From Pontibacter aquaedesilientis (lineage in GTDB: Bacteria; Bacteroidota; Bacteroidia; Cytophagales; Hymenobacteraceae): 64,000 nt of DNA. Made by a program: the position numbers and the translations under genes. The DNA lies in assembly GCF_014773225.1 (NCBI RefSeq), contig NZ_JACXAJ010000001.1, positions 744,001 to 808,000 of the forward strand, written 5' to 3'. How positions within the stretch are numbered: position 1 is the stretch's first letter; each line of letters begins with the position of its first letter. Below the pieces are notes generated by a model. That model saw nothing but the letters and a program-made list of their open reading frames with translations. It was not told the origin of the DNA and did no database searches. Positions 1 through 8,183 of the stretch are shown in pieces.

Positions 1-1
1 A

Positions 2-502
2 CTGGTGAAAGACCAAAGCCAATTTCAGGATCTGGCGCTGCTGACCGTGGTACATGCCCGGCTGGGGGAAATTGCATATGGCACTAATCCGGGTTTTGCG
101 ACTGTTATGGCAACGCTTCGCGCTTTTGAGCAGCAGGACCTTGCGCTGCTCAAATCACTTGCCTTGGAAGCGGTTAATTCTGTAGCGGTTAAGCACGGCT
201 TGAAGTACAGTTTCGAGTTCGTAGAGGAGTTTCCTGCCACCGTAAATGCCCAGACTGCCGTAGAGGTGATTGCAGAGGCGGCAGCAGAACTTGGACTGGA
301 TGTGCAACGGGCCGTCAATCCGATGAGGTGGTCTGAAGATTTCGGGCATTTCACGCAGGCCTACACGGGTGCACTTTTCGGTTTGGGCGCTGGCCTTGCG
401 CAACCACAACTGCACCATGCCGATTACGATTTTCCGGATGAACTAATAGCAACGGGAAGTTCCTTTTATTATCGAATCGCTCAGCGCATCCTGAACACTT
501 AA
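2..502 (+). CDS. M20-family amidohydrolase/peptidase, C-terminal part (cut by window start)
   Basis: The reading frame is open to the window edge, so the N-terminal half, with most of the metal ligands, lies outside. What remains matches the C-terminal part of HipO-like M20 amidohydrolases, which remove acyl groups from amino acids. It includes the end of the dimerisation domain and a stretch around residues 139-148 (QPQLHHADYDF) that in this family carries the last metal-binding His just before a DF(P/N)DE motif. The GTG at position 5 could be read as a start, but the protein would then lack its catalytic core. It ends five bases before the alanine racemase gene and is probably co-transcribed with it. 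Exact substrate unknown. Confidence 0.8.
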   Translation: MVKDQSQFQDLALLTVVHARLGEIAYGTNPGFATVMATLRAFEQQDLALLKSLALEAVNSVAVKHGLKYSFEFVEEFPATVNAQTAVEVIAEAAAELGLDVQRAVNPMRWSEDFGHFTQAYTGALFGLGAGLAQPQLHHADYDFPDELIATGSSFYYRIAQRILNT

Positions 503-507
503 GTGCT

Positions 508-1659
508 ATGTTCCACAGTTCCTATATAGAGATAAGTAAGTCAGCCTTACAACATAACATCAGTTTTATTAAAGAGCAGCTGGCACCGGACGTGCGCCTT
601 TCTTCGGTTGTGAAAGGCAATGCCTATGGCCACGGGATCGAAGAATTTGTAGGGATAGCGCATGCTTGCGGCTTGGACCACTTTTCGGTGTTCAGCGCTG
701 ATGAGGCCTTTCGTATCCAACAGGTTTTGCCGAATTCTGCAACGATTATGATCATGGGCTTCATTGATGACTCGGAGCTGGAGTGGGCTGTTGCGCATGA
801 TATTGAGTTTTATGTGTTCTCTACTGAAAAGCTAGAAAGCGCTGCCGTAGCAGCCAGAAAGCTGCAGAAACCAGCCCGCGTTCATCTTGACATTGAAACT
901 GGCATGAACAGGATTGGCTTGGGCGGGGATGAACTGGAAAGGGCTGCCGACTTTATCCTGGCCAATCAGGCTTTATTCGAAGTGGCAGGTATATGCACGC
1001 ACTTTGCAGGGGCCGAAAGCCAGGAAAACCATGACCGGGTAGCCGGGCAGATCGCCCGATACAACGAAGCCGTGGATCTGCTCAAAACGAAAGGCATTGT
1101 TGCCCGGCAACTGCACAGCGCCTGTTCAGCCGCGGTTATGGCCTACCCCGAAACCCACCTGGACATGGTGCGGGTAGGTATCATGCAATACGGTTTTTGG
1201 TCAAGTCCCGAGATTTACTACCGGTACATGGGCCTCAGCACAGACCGTACCGATCCCCTCAAAAGAATCATCAACTGGAAGAGTCACATCATGAGTCTGA
1301 AGCTGGTAAAAGCCGGCGAATTTATCGGGTATGGCACCAGTTACCAGGCAACGTTTGACATGAAGACCGCAGCCGTGCCGGTTGGTTACGCCTGGGGATA
1401 TAGCCGGGCGCTCAGTAACCAGGGCGAAGTGCTGATACGGGAGCACAGAGCGCCTGTGGTAGGTATTGTGAACATGAATGTGCTCATGGTCGATGTGACC
1501 GGTATTCCGGACGTGGCTTTGAAAGACGAAGTCGTGCTACTTGGCAATCAAGGAAAAGAAAGTATTACAGTAGCCTCGTTCGCAGAACTAAGCACCCAGC
1601 TTAATTACGAGTTACTCACCAGGTTGCCTATGAACATACCCCGTTATATCATAGACTGA
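508..1659 (+). CDS. alr: Alanine racemase
   Basis: 383 residues, normal family length. A PLP-dependent enzyme that interconverts L- and D-alanine to supply D-Ala for peptidoglycan. The PLP-binding lysine is Lys36 in the motif VVKGNAYGHG, and the catalytic tyrosine is very likely Tyr275 in GYGTSY. HSACSAAVMAYPETHLDMVR is the conserved barrel segment around the PLP phosphate and the carbamylated-Lys region. The C-terminus reads LPMNIPR where many homologues have LSSRVPR. ATG start five bases after the preceding amidohydrolase. High confidence in family; the physiological amino acid is taken from the family. Confidence 0.93.
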   Translation: MFHSSYIEISKSALQHNISFIKEQLAPDVRLSSVVKGNAYGHGIEEFVGIAHACGLDHFSVFSADEAFRIQQVLPNSATIMIMGFIDDSELEWAVAHDIEFYVFSTEKLESAAVAARKLQKPARVHLDIETGMNRIGLGGDELERAADFILANQALFEVAGICTHFAGAESQENHDRVAGQIARYNEAVDLLKTKGIVARQLHSACSAAVMAYPETHLDMVRVGIMQYGFWSSPEIYYRYMGLSTDRTDPLKRIINWKSHIMSLKLVKAGEFIGYGTSYQATFDMKTAAVPVGYAWGYSRALSNQGEVLIREHRAPVVGIVNMNVLMVDVTGIPDVALKDEVVLLGNQGKESITVASFAELSTQLNYELLTRLPMNIPRYIID

Positions 1660-1672
1660 TGACGGGTTACCA

Positions 1673-2509
1673 TTAAACCAATTCATCTATTTTGTGCAGT
1701 TCAAAACCGCAGTTGTCGCAGAAATTGGCCTTGGCAGCATGACCTTCGGTGTGACAATTAGGGCACACACGGGTCGAAGTGCTAAGCCGCTCTGCGTTCG
1801 CTAGTTCCACTGAAACTATACCTGTTGGCACCGCTATGATACCATATCCGGTAATCATCAGACAACTGGCCAGAAACTGCCCCAATGGCGTGACAGGGGT
1901 AATGTCTCCAAATCCTACGGTTGTGATTGTCACGATGGCCCAGTAAATGCCTTTAGGTATGCTGGTATAGCCGCTGGCCCGTCCTTCCACCACATACATG
2001 AGAGCGCCGACCACAATAACCATCATCACCACTACTCCCAAAAAAACGGTGATCTTGGTTAAGCTGGCCCGTAGCGCTTTCGAAAGCACATGGCCCTCGT
2101 TCACAAAGCGGGTCAACCGAAACACACGCGCTATGCGCAACAGACGGAAAACACGAATAACAAGCAGATATTGCGACCCAACCACAAACAAACTGAGGTA
2201 TGTCGGGATAATGGCCAGAAAATCGATTATGCCGAAGAAGGAGAAAATATAGTTTAATGGCCGCGATGAACTGTACAACCTCAGCATGAACTCAATTGTA
2301 AAGAGGATCGTAAAAGTCCACTCCAGTATCTGAAAAATTAGAAGGTAGTCTCTCCTGAATGCCACGACACTTTCCAGGGACACGACGACCACACTCGCCA
2401 CAATGAGCAAAAGCAGGATGACGTCAAAGGCTTTACCCGCCGGGGTTTCAGCTTCAAAGATGATGGTATGGAGCTTTTTTTTCAGTGGATCTTTATCTGT
2501 GACTGGCAT
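1673..2509 (-). CDS. Voltage-gated-type potassium channel with C-terminal zinc ribbon
   Basis: 278 residues. Six-helix ion-channel architecture: helices from about residue 30, a charged S4-like helix with regularly spaced Arg (residues 119-134), a pore loop with the K+ selectivity filter TVGFGD (197-202), and a last helix ending near 235. The short tail carries two CxxC pairs (Cys249/252 and Cys264/267), a zinc-ribbon form that is unusual for such channels. It lies 52 bases downstream of the DUF389 gene and is probably the last gene of a leftward membrane-protein operon. Ion selectivity is inferred from the filter; gating is unknown. Confidence 0.85.
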   Translation of the reverse strand: MPVTDKDPLKKKLHTIIFEAETPAGKAFDVILLLLIVASVVVVSLESVVAFRRDYLLIFQILEWTFTILFTIEFMLRLYSSSRPLNYIFSFFGIIDFLAIIPTYLSLFVVGSQYLLVIRVFRLLRIARVFRLTRFVNEGHVLSKALRASLTKITVFLGVVVMMVIVVGALMYVVEGRASGYTSIPKGIYWAIVTITTVGFGDITPVTPLGQFLASCLMITGYGIIAVPTGIVSVELANAERLSTSTRVCPNCHTEGHAAKANFCDNCGFELHKIDELV

Positions 2510-2561
2510 ATAGCGGTGCTAGGTAATTGGGCTTTACGTATCAATATACGATTAATTCAGA

Positions 2562-3953
2562 TCAAATTGTGGAGCTCACCCGCACAGAGTCGCGTTTGAA
2601 ACGGTTGGACATGTAATTTCTGATTCTGGTCTCATACGCCCGGACCATTTCAGCATCTATACCTGGTGCAACGGGATTCTTTCCTTTGACTGTCACCTGC
2701 TCCTGCTTTTTCCAGTCAATCATCACCAGCATGACTGTGTCGAGGCGGGTTTTTCCTTCCGCGACCGACACCATCTCCCCTATTTCTACCTTGTTGATTT
2801 CCGGGAAAATAAGCTTTAGCTCCCTGCTGGCGCTCACGGGCGTGTAGGCACTGGCGAGTTTGAGAAGGCTGTCGGCCCGCTCGCTATGGAGTTTCTGTAT
2901 CTCGATCGTTTTCAGGAAATCCTTGGTCAGGTTATTTGTAATGTCCGAAGCCATGCGGCGAACGTCTTCAGCCGACACATCCAGCTGCACCAACTTCACC
3001 CGGTGCTTGGAGAGTGAGTTGTCGGTGAGGAGTGTGTTGTAATAAGTTATCATGGTGTCGGGAACGGGGCTGCCTACACTGTATATCTTAATGGTATTCA
3101 GGGAGTCTGTCTCTGTTACTTCCCATTTGATGATTTCATTGTCCCGGCTGGCAAAGTCACGCACGATCAGTTGCTCTATCTTCTTCTTCGTCTGAACGCT
3201 CTGGTAGATATTGTAAAGGAAATAGATGCTTGGAGACACAACAATGAACAACACCACAGCCATGATGCGGGCCACTTTTAGTTCGGTAGCCTTGTCCAGG
3301 TAGTGTTTGATGTCAAATTTCAGGTACTTAACGATGAGGAAGGTAGCCAGGCTGATGAAAACGGCATTGATAAAGAACAGGTAAAAGCCACCGAAGAAAA
3401 AGTCGAAACGGCCCCTTGCAAGGCCATAGCCAGCTGTGCAGAGCGGCGGCATCAGGGCCGTTGCAATAGCCACCCCAGGTATAGCATTGGATTTGTCGGT
3501 GCGCGAAATGGAAACAATGCCAGCCACTCCACCAAAGAACGCCACCATCACATCCAGCAGCGTGGGTTTAGTGCGGGCCAAGATCTCATTGGTTGGTTCG
3601 CCGAGCGGTGTTAGCATGAAGTAGAGCGTACTCACGGAGAGGCCAGCCAATGCTGCGATCCCCAGGTTTTTGACGGATGCAATGAGCATTTCCCGGTCGT
3701 TAATGCCAACCGAAAGGCCCACCCCCAGTATAGGGGACATCAGGGGCGAGACAAGCATGGCCCCGATGATAACGGCACCGGAGCCGGTGTCAAGGCCTAT
3801 AGACGCCAGTATGGCAGAGCAGATCAGCATCCAGGTGTTGTTGCCCCTTACCGGAATCTTATCATAAATCTCACGGATCGTGCCCTCTTCGTCGGTCTCG
3901 TTTACAATGTTCAGCACACTGCCCAGTGACCTTTTCAGGGTTTTGAAAATCAT
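2562..3953 (-). CDS. DUF389 (TIGR00341-like) integral membrane protein
   Basis: 463 residues from the ATG at 3951-3953; a longer reading from TTG at 4007 would add 18 residues and is less likely. The N-terminal half carries the DUF389 signature: an amphipathic segment, then hydrophobic helices with GAMLVSPLMSPILGVGLS, followed by SNAIPGVAIATALMPPLCTAGYGLA. These helices resemble a conserved permease core of unknown substrate. After a final helix near residue 260 there is a soluble C-terminal domain of about 200 residues. Located between DUF2254 and K+ channel genes on the same strand. Function unknown; the context suggests ion or osmotic homeostasis. Confidence 0.8.
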   Translation of the reverse strand: MIFKTLKRSLGSVLNIVNETDEEGTIREIYDKIPVRGNNTWMLICSAILASIGLDTGSGAVIIGAMLVSPLMSPILGVGLSVGINDREMLIASVKNLGIAALAGLSVSTLYFMLTPLGEPTNEILARTKPTLLDVMVAFFGGVAGIVSISRTDKSNAIPGVAIATALMPPLCTAGYGLARGRFDFFFGGFYLFFINAVFISLATFLIVKYLKFDIKHYLDKATELKVARIMAVVLFIVVSPSIYFLYNIYQSVQTKKKIEQLIVRDFASRDNEIIKWEVTETDSLNTIKIYSVGSPVPDTMITYYNTLLTDNSLSKHRVKLVQLDVSAEDVRRMASDITNNLTKDFLKTIEIQKLHSERADSLLKLASAYTPVSASRELKLIFPEINKVEIGEMVSVAEGKTRLDTVMLVMIDWKKQEQVTVKGKNPVAPGIDAEMVRAYETRIRNYMSNRFKRDSVRVSSTI

Positions 3954-4008
3954 AAGAAAGGAAATTGCTATTTCGGCAAAAATAGTCTTTTTAAGCCAGT
4001 AACCCAAC

Positions 4009-5343
4009 TCAGGGTGTCAGCAATGCAAGCTTGCGCGGCAGGGCATCTGTGGTGTTCAGGGCCTTTGCCATCGCATTGAGTTTACCCCGATCTCCCGGAT
4101 TCTTAATGGTTGCATTGGCATCCTGCAGGATATGACTGGCCTCGTTGTAAAGGATGTCCTTGTACTTCGGATGTTTTGCCACTCCATAGCAAAGACTTTG
4201 GAAGAGGTTCAGCAGGCGGAGCAAAATAACAGGGTCTTCTTTGCCATAGACTCTGAGGGGGCCCAGGCAAGCACCCATCAGTTCCTCGAAGCTCACTTCA
4301 TCCAGTCGCAAACGCAAAGTGCCCTCATCGTCATGGTAAATTTTCTCATCGGTGAGTCCCATGCGCACAATGAACAGATCTGTGAGGTAGTCGATCGCTT
4401 TGATGGCTGTACCGGGGTCGTTCACGCTTGGGCTAAGTGCCTTAACGGCACTTTCGGTAATCTGCTTGAAGCCGTACAGATAATTGATCTCGGCTAGCTC
4501 TTCCTGGTAATAGTGGAGGAGAACATCCAGATTTTCACAAAAGGAATCTTTGTCTTTCAGCGTGTTGGTGACACGGGCAAAGGGCAGCCCTTTGATGACA
4601 AAATTCCCAAGCGGTTGCAGAAACTCAAGCACGACGTTGTGTTGCTGGCATAAACTAATGACAGATTTGCGGTCTACATGCTGCAGGTAACCTGTGTGCC
4701 TGCTTTCCAGATCAAGCCAGTTTCCTGTCTCGAATATCGCTGGCAACTTTGCCCCTTCATCCAATTCAATCTCTTTGTGCAGCTTTGCCAGTGTTGTGTT
4801 GTAAATGCCCTCAAGTATATTGTCGATCTGTATGGAAGCGGAGATAGAATGTATAAAATACACGAAAAATGCCAGGCAGAGAATCGTAAAGCACATCGCC
4901 AGGAAAACGGCCAGGCCCGGCAGATCGGCATCGTAATGTTCCGATCGAACGTTAACCATCACCACCAATGTGTAAATCAGTGTGCCCAGGTATAGACCCA
5001 GTACTTTTTGGTTAGACTTGGAGGAAATGAGGCCAGGTATAACCCTGGGCGAAAAGTTGGAGCTAGCCTGGTTGAGCACCAGCATTACCATGGTGAAGCT
5101 GAATACAATCAGGGAGAAAATGCCCGAGGCAATTGTGCTCAGGATCATGTTTGCCGTTTCGCCGTGCGTAATGATGAAAAATGGCAGGTCATCTTTGAGG
5201 TAATTGCTGATCCCTCTTGTTTCAAAATAGATCATGAGCACTGCCAAACCAAAGAACAGCAGCGAAATGAGGGTCGGAAAGAAGCCAATACTGGTATAGA
5301 TAAACTGGAGCACCAGTTTGAGTCTGCTAAAGAGTTTGCTCAT
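4009..5343 (-). CDS. DUF2254 family membrane protein
   Basis: 444 residues from ATG at 5341-5343 (the TTG at 5355 is a weaker alternative). Four hydrophobic segments lie in the first 160 residues, including the typical IASGIFSLIVFSFTMVML and LVLNQASSNFSPRVI stretch that marks DUF2254. The soluble part contains RALSPSVNDPGTA-like residues (ALSPSVNDPGTAIKAIDYL), the second family hallmark. First gene of the leftward set DUF2254-DUF389-K+ channel. No biochemical role is established for the family; a membrane transport or stress role is only inferred from the neighbours. Confidence 0.8.
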   Translation of the reverse strand: MSKLFSRLKLVLQFIYTSIGFFPTLISLLFFGLAVLMIYFETRGISNYLKDDLPFFIITHGETANMILSTIASGIFSLIVFSFTMVMLVLNQASSNFSPRVIPGLISSKSNQKVLGLYLGTLIYTLVVMVNVRSEHYDADLPGLAVFLAMCFTILCLAFFVYFIHSISASIQIDNILEGIYNTTLAKLHKEIELDEGAKLPAIFETGNWLDLESRHTGYLQHVDRKSVISLCQQHNVVLEFLQPLGNFVIKGLPFARVTNTLKDKDSFCENLDVLLHYYQEELAEINYLYGFKQITESAVKALSPSVNDPGTAIKAIDYLTDLFIVRMGLTDEKIYHDDEGTLRLRLDEVSFEELMGACLGPLRVYGKEDPVILLRLLNLFQSLCYGVAKHPKYKDILYNEASHILQDANATIKNPGDRGKLNAMAKALNTTDALPRKLALLTP

Positions 5344-5491
5344 GGCAGAAGGCAAAATAGGTTGATTGTGACATGTTGTTTTTACTGACTCTGCCTGCTA
5401 ATGGTTCTCAGAGTGGAGTTTCAACAGTTGCTGACAAGCAGCTGGGTTGTGACTTAGAAGTCAGTTAGCGCATTTTCTTACATACATAAAG

Positions 5492-5525
5492 CAACAAGGC
5501 CCCCGTTATGGCAGGGGCCTTGTTG
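5492..5525 (-). terminator. Rho-independent terminator after the cupredoxin-like gene
   Basis: Perfect 12-bp inverted repeat (CAACAAGGCCCC / GGGGCCTTGTTG) with a 10-base loop, eight bases beyond the leftward stop at 5533. The minus-strand sequence after the stem is T-rich. Confidence 0.8.
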
Positions 5526-5532
5526 TATCTCT

Positions 5533-6081
5533 TTATTTCACGATCAGCTTTCCCCTCAACTTTTGGTGGTCGCCAGGATAAGTGCTGACAAAATCATAAT
5601 CTCCGGGCTCAAGGGGAGCTGTAAACTCCATACTGACCGTTTGGCCAGGCAATGCCAGCGGGGAAGCCGCCAGCATGATAGCGCTATCGGGAAGGTAATT
5701 GCCCGAAGCTCCGGCACTGCTGCCTTGCTCTGCTGCCATTTGATAAAGCCCCGGCCTAATAAAAACGATGTTCAAGATCATTTTCGGGTCTGTACCTTCG
5801 TTAATCAGTTCTAGCCGAACCAACGAACCGGCCTTTACCTCCAAGGTATCCTGGTCAAATGCCATGCGGGCGGTGTCCTCCCCTCCTATTGCCCGAATGG
5901 AAATTTCTTCCACTTTCTGCAAAGTCGTATCCTGCACAGCCTCCTGTTGCTTCAGGACATCCCCGGCCTTTTCATTGGAATCATCCTGTTTACTACCATC
6001 ACAGCCTGTCACTATATAAACGGCGGCAAGGCACAAAACAAGCCATAGGTTTTTCACAGCTATAATGTTAGGGTGATACAT
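5533..6081 (-). CDS. Cupredoxin-fold lipoprotein lacking copper ligands
   Basis: 182 residues. An N-terminal hydrophobic segment ends in a lipobox (VTGC, Cys27), so it is probably a lipid-anchored periplasmic protein. A Glu/Gln-rich linker is followed by a domain resembling azurin/auracyanin (residues about 55-182): LEVKAGSLVRLELINEG, then PGDYDFVSTYPGDHQKLRGKL at the C-terminus. In copper-binding relatives the last motif reads FxCTxPGHxxxMxG; here Cys is Ser, His is Asp and Met is Leu, and the upstream His is also missing. It should not form a type 1 copper site. Its gene starts 14 bases after the L,D-transpeptidase stop, so the two form an operon. Confidence 0.75.
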   Translation of the reverse strand: MYHPNIIAVKNLWLVLCLAAVYIVTGCDGSKQDDSNEKAGDVLKQQEAVQDTTLQKVEEISIRAIGGEDTARMAFDQDTLEVKAGSLVRLELINEGTDPKMILNIVFIRPGLYQMAAEQGSSAGASGNYLPDSAIMLAASPLALPGQTVSMEFTAPLEPGDYDFVSTYPGDHQKLRGKLIVK

Positions 6082-6095
6082 GCTGCTAGAATTGG

Positions 6096-7838
6096 TTAGC
6101 TAAACAATTCCTGCTCTAGCTTTTTGTCGTGTCCGTAAATATCCTCACGGAAGTGGACGTTGCCGTCTTCATCGACCCAACTGGTAAAGTACACCAGGTA
6201 TACCTGTAGCTTTTTAGGCAAGGTGATCCATTCTTCTTCCCCTCCGTTAATCGTTGACTGAATTCTGCTTTCGGTCCATTCGGGCATGTCCTTCAGCACA
6301 TATTTAGCCAAATCAAGCGGCCGCTGAAGGCGAACGCAACCATGGCTGAAGCCTCGTTGTGTCTGGCTGAAAAGTTGATCTGTAGGAGTGTCGTGCAGGT
6401 ATACGGCGTGCTCATTGGGGAAAAGGAATTTAACATGGCCAAGGGCATTTTTAGAACCCGGACGCTGGCGCACCATGTAAGGGAAGTTCTTTTCTGTCAC
6501 AGACCCCCAGTCGATGGAGCTGGCCGAAATGGGTTTGGGGTTGCGTTCTTTTGTCACGATCTCCATATTCTGCCTCTCCAGATAGCCTGGATTGCGCAGC
6601 ATGGCCGGGGCTATTTCCTTCTCCACAATACTGTTGGGAACGTTCCAGTAAGGTGCAAGCACCACATATTCCATTTTGTCGCTGAAGATTGGAGTAGAGT
6701 GCATTGTCTTACCCACGATCACATTCATTTCCATGGTCTTTTTATAAGCCCGCTCTGCTTCCGGACTATTGGACGGATCTTCGTAAATGTAGAGCTTGTA
6801 CTCCGGGATATTCACCCAAATGTACTTTTGGTCAAGGTTCTTAGGCACCAGTCGCTTCGGTATCCAGCGCCAGCGTTCCATGTTCATCATGATTTGCTGT
6901 ATGCGGTCCTCCACTGGCACGTTCATGGTTTTCAGGGTGTTGCCGCCTATTTTTCCATCTTCATCGAGCCCGTGCAGTCGCTGGAATTGTTTTACTTCCG
7001 CTTCCAGTCTCTCATCGAAGAGGCGCATTTTGGGATTGTTGGCGTCTATTTGCGCAGTGGGGTTCAGACGTTTGCGGAGTGCGACAACGGCCGCTGCAGT
7101 GTCACCCTTTTGCAATGACTTTCTGTTTCCTAGCTCAACTTTTGCCCAACCGCCTTTCTGTTCTAATTCACGGTACTTCTGCAATGCATCGCGCAAATCG
7201 ATATACCCTTTGTGCAGGGCTTCAAACTCATAGTAGGGGTAAGTGCTTTCTCGTTCTTTCAGAATGGTTTGCAAGGCTTTGTGCAGTTTGATCTTGTTGT
7301 TACGCACGCCCCACTGCACCTTCTTGACATTACCTGGGTTTAACCGCCCGCGGTAAAAGTCAGAGGCATAGTTGAAATAAGTGGCCGTAAGCGCCACGTC
7401 AATCTGCTGCTGCAATTCAAGACGAGCGGAGTCCTTACGACCTAGCCCCTCATAGCGGGCAATCATCTCATTAATGTCCACTACCTTATATTCTTTCGGG
7501 TCAAGTCCTTCTTTAGATGCCTGGGTGAGCGTAGTGAGCAGTTTCTCAGACTGCGGCACCAGATCAGTGTCTTTAAACCAAGCCAGGTTATAGTCCCGGT
7601 CGCCGTAAAACAGGTAGATCAAATCAGCATGCTCTTTAAACTGAGCTTCTTTTTCGATGTAGTTTTTGATAAAGATACTATCGGTGCTGGTCTGCGTGAG
7701 CGTTGACATGCCAAGCAGGTCTTTCACACCTGAACTTTCTTCCTTGCCATCGCTGCTCCCATTACAGGAAGCAACCAACACGGAGCACAGCAGGGCGAGG
7801 CTGTATCGCTTTAGTTCTGTTAATCTTGAAGGGTTCAT
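6096..7838 (-). CDS. L,D-transpeptidase (YcbB/LdtD-like), lipoprotein
   Basis: 580 residues. A signal peptide with lipobox (VASC, Cys25) predicts an outer- or inner-membrane lipoprotein in the periplasm. An N-terminal alpha-helical region precedes a peptidoglycan-binding domain (about 255-310, LRKRLNP...FQRLHGLDEDGKIGGNTL), then the YkuD catalytic domain. The catalytic motif SHGCVRL places the nucleophile at Cys501 and the histidine at 499. Family enzymes form 3-3 cross-links in peptidoglycan. It is the upstream gene of a two-gene leftward operon with the cupredoxin-like lipoprotein. Confidence 0.9.
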   Translation of the reverse strand: MNPSRLTELKRYSLALLCSVLVASCNGSSDGKEESSGVKDLLGMSTLTQTSTDSIFIKNYIEKEAQFKEHADLIYLFYGDRDYNLAWFKDTDLVPQSEKLLTTLTQASKEGLDPKEYKVVDINEMIARYEGLGRKDSARLELQQQIDVALTATYFNYASDFYRGRLNPGNVKKVQWGVRNNKIKLHKALQTILKERESTYPYYEFEALHKGYIDLRDALQKYRELEQKGGWAKVELGNRKSLQKGDTAAAVVALRKRLNPTAQIDANNPKMRLFDERLEAEVKQFQRLHGLDEDGKIGGNTLKTMNVPVEDRIQQIMMNMERWRWIPKRLVPKNLDQKYIWVNIPEYKLYIYEDPSNSPEAERAYKKTMEMNVIVGKTMHSTPIFSDKMEYVVLAPYWNVPNSIVEKEIAPAMLRNPGYLERQNMEIVTKERNPKPISASSIDWGSVTEKNFPYMVRQRPGSKNALGHVKFLFPNEHAVYLHDTPTDQLFSQTQRGFSHGCVRLQRPLDLAKYVLKDMPEWTESRIQSTINGGEEEWITLPKKLQVYLVYFTSWVDEDGNVHFREDIYGHDKKLEQELFS

Positions 7839-8183
7839 TTTTATGGGTTTTAGAGCAACGCTGCTGTCAGGGGAAGTCTCCTGTCTTTGGTGCAGGATAA
7901 ATTCTTGCCTTACTTAAAATTGTGCTATTTTAATGCAGCAGGTTGCCGTTAGTCTTTGAATTTGCTTTATGTACTTCAATCTCGACCAAAATGTTATGAT
8001 AGCCTGGCATGGCCCTCTTTTAAAAGATAGTTTCAGGTATATATTTCCGACGTAGAGGCCCATATAAGTGATATGGCCCTGCATAACATGACATATATAT
8101 AATACGGAATAAGGCGTTGCGGCAAAGGGTTTTTTATTCTTTAGGTCAAATCATGTATCTTACAACACCATTATATAAAGACT
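7839..8183. other. Divergent intergenic region, no gene seen
   Basis: This 345-base AT-rich spacer separates the leftward transpeptidase gene and the rightward M1 peptidase gene, so it must hold both promoters. I could not find a clear TAnnTTTG box for either. One AGGTATA copy lies near 8035. Confidence 0.5.
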
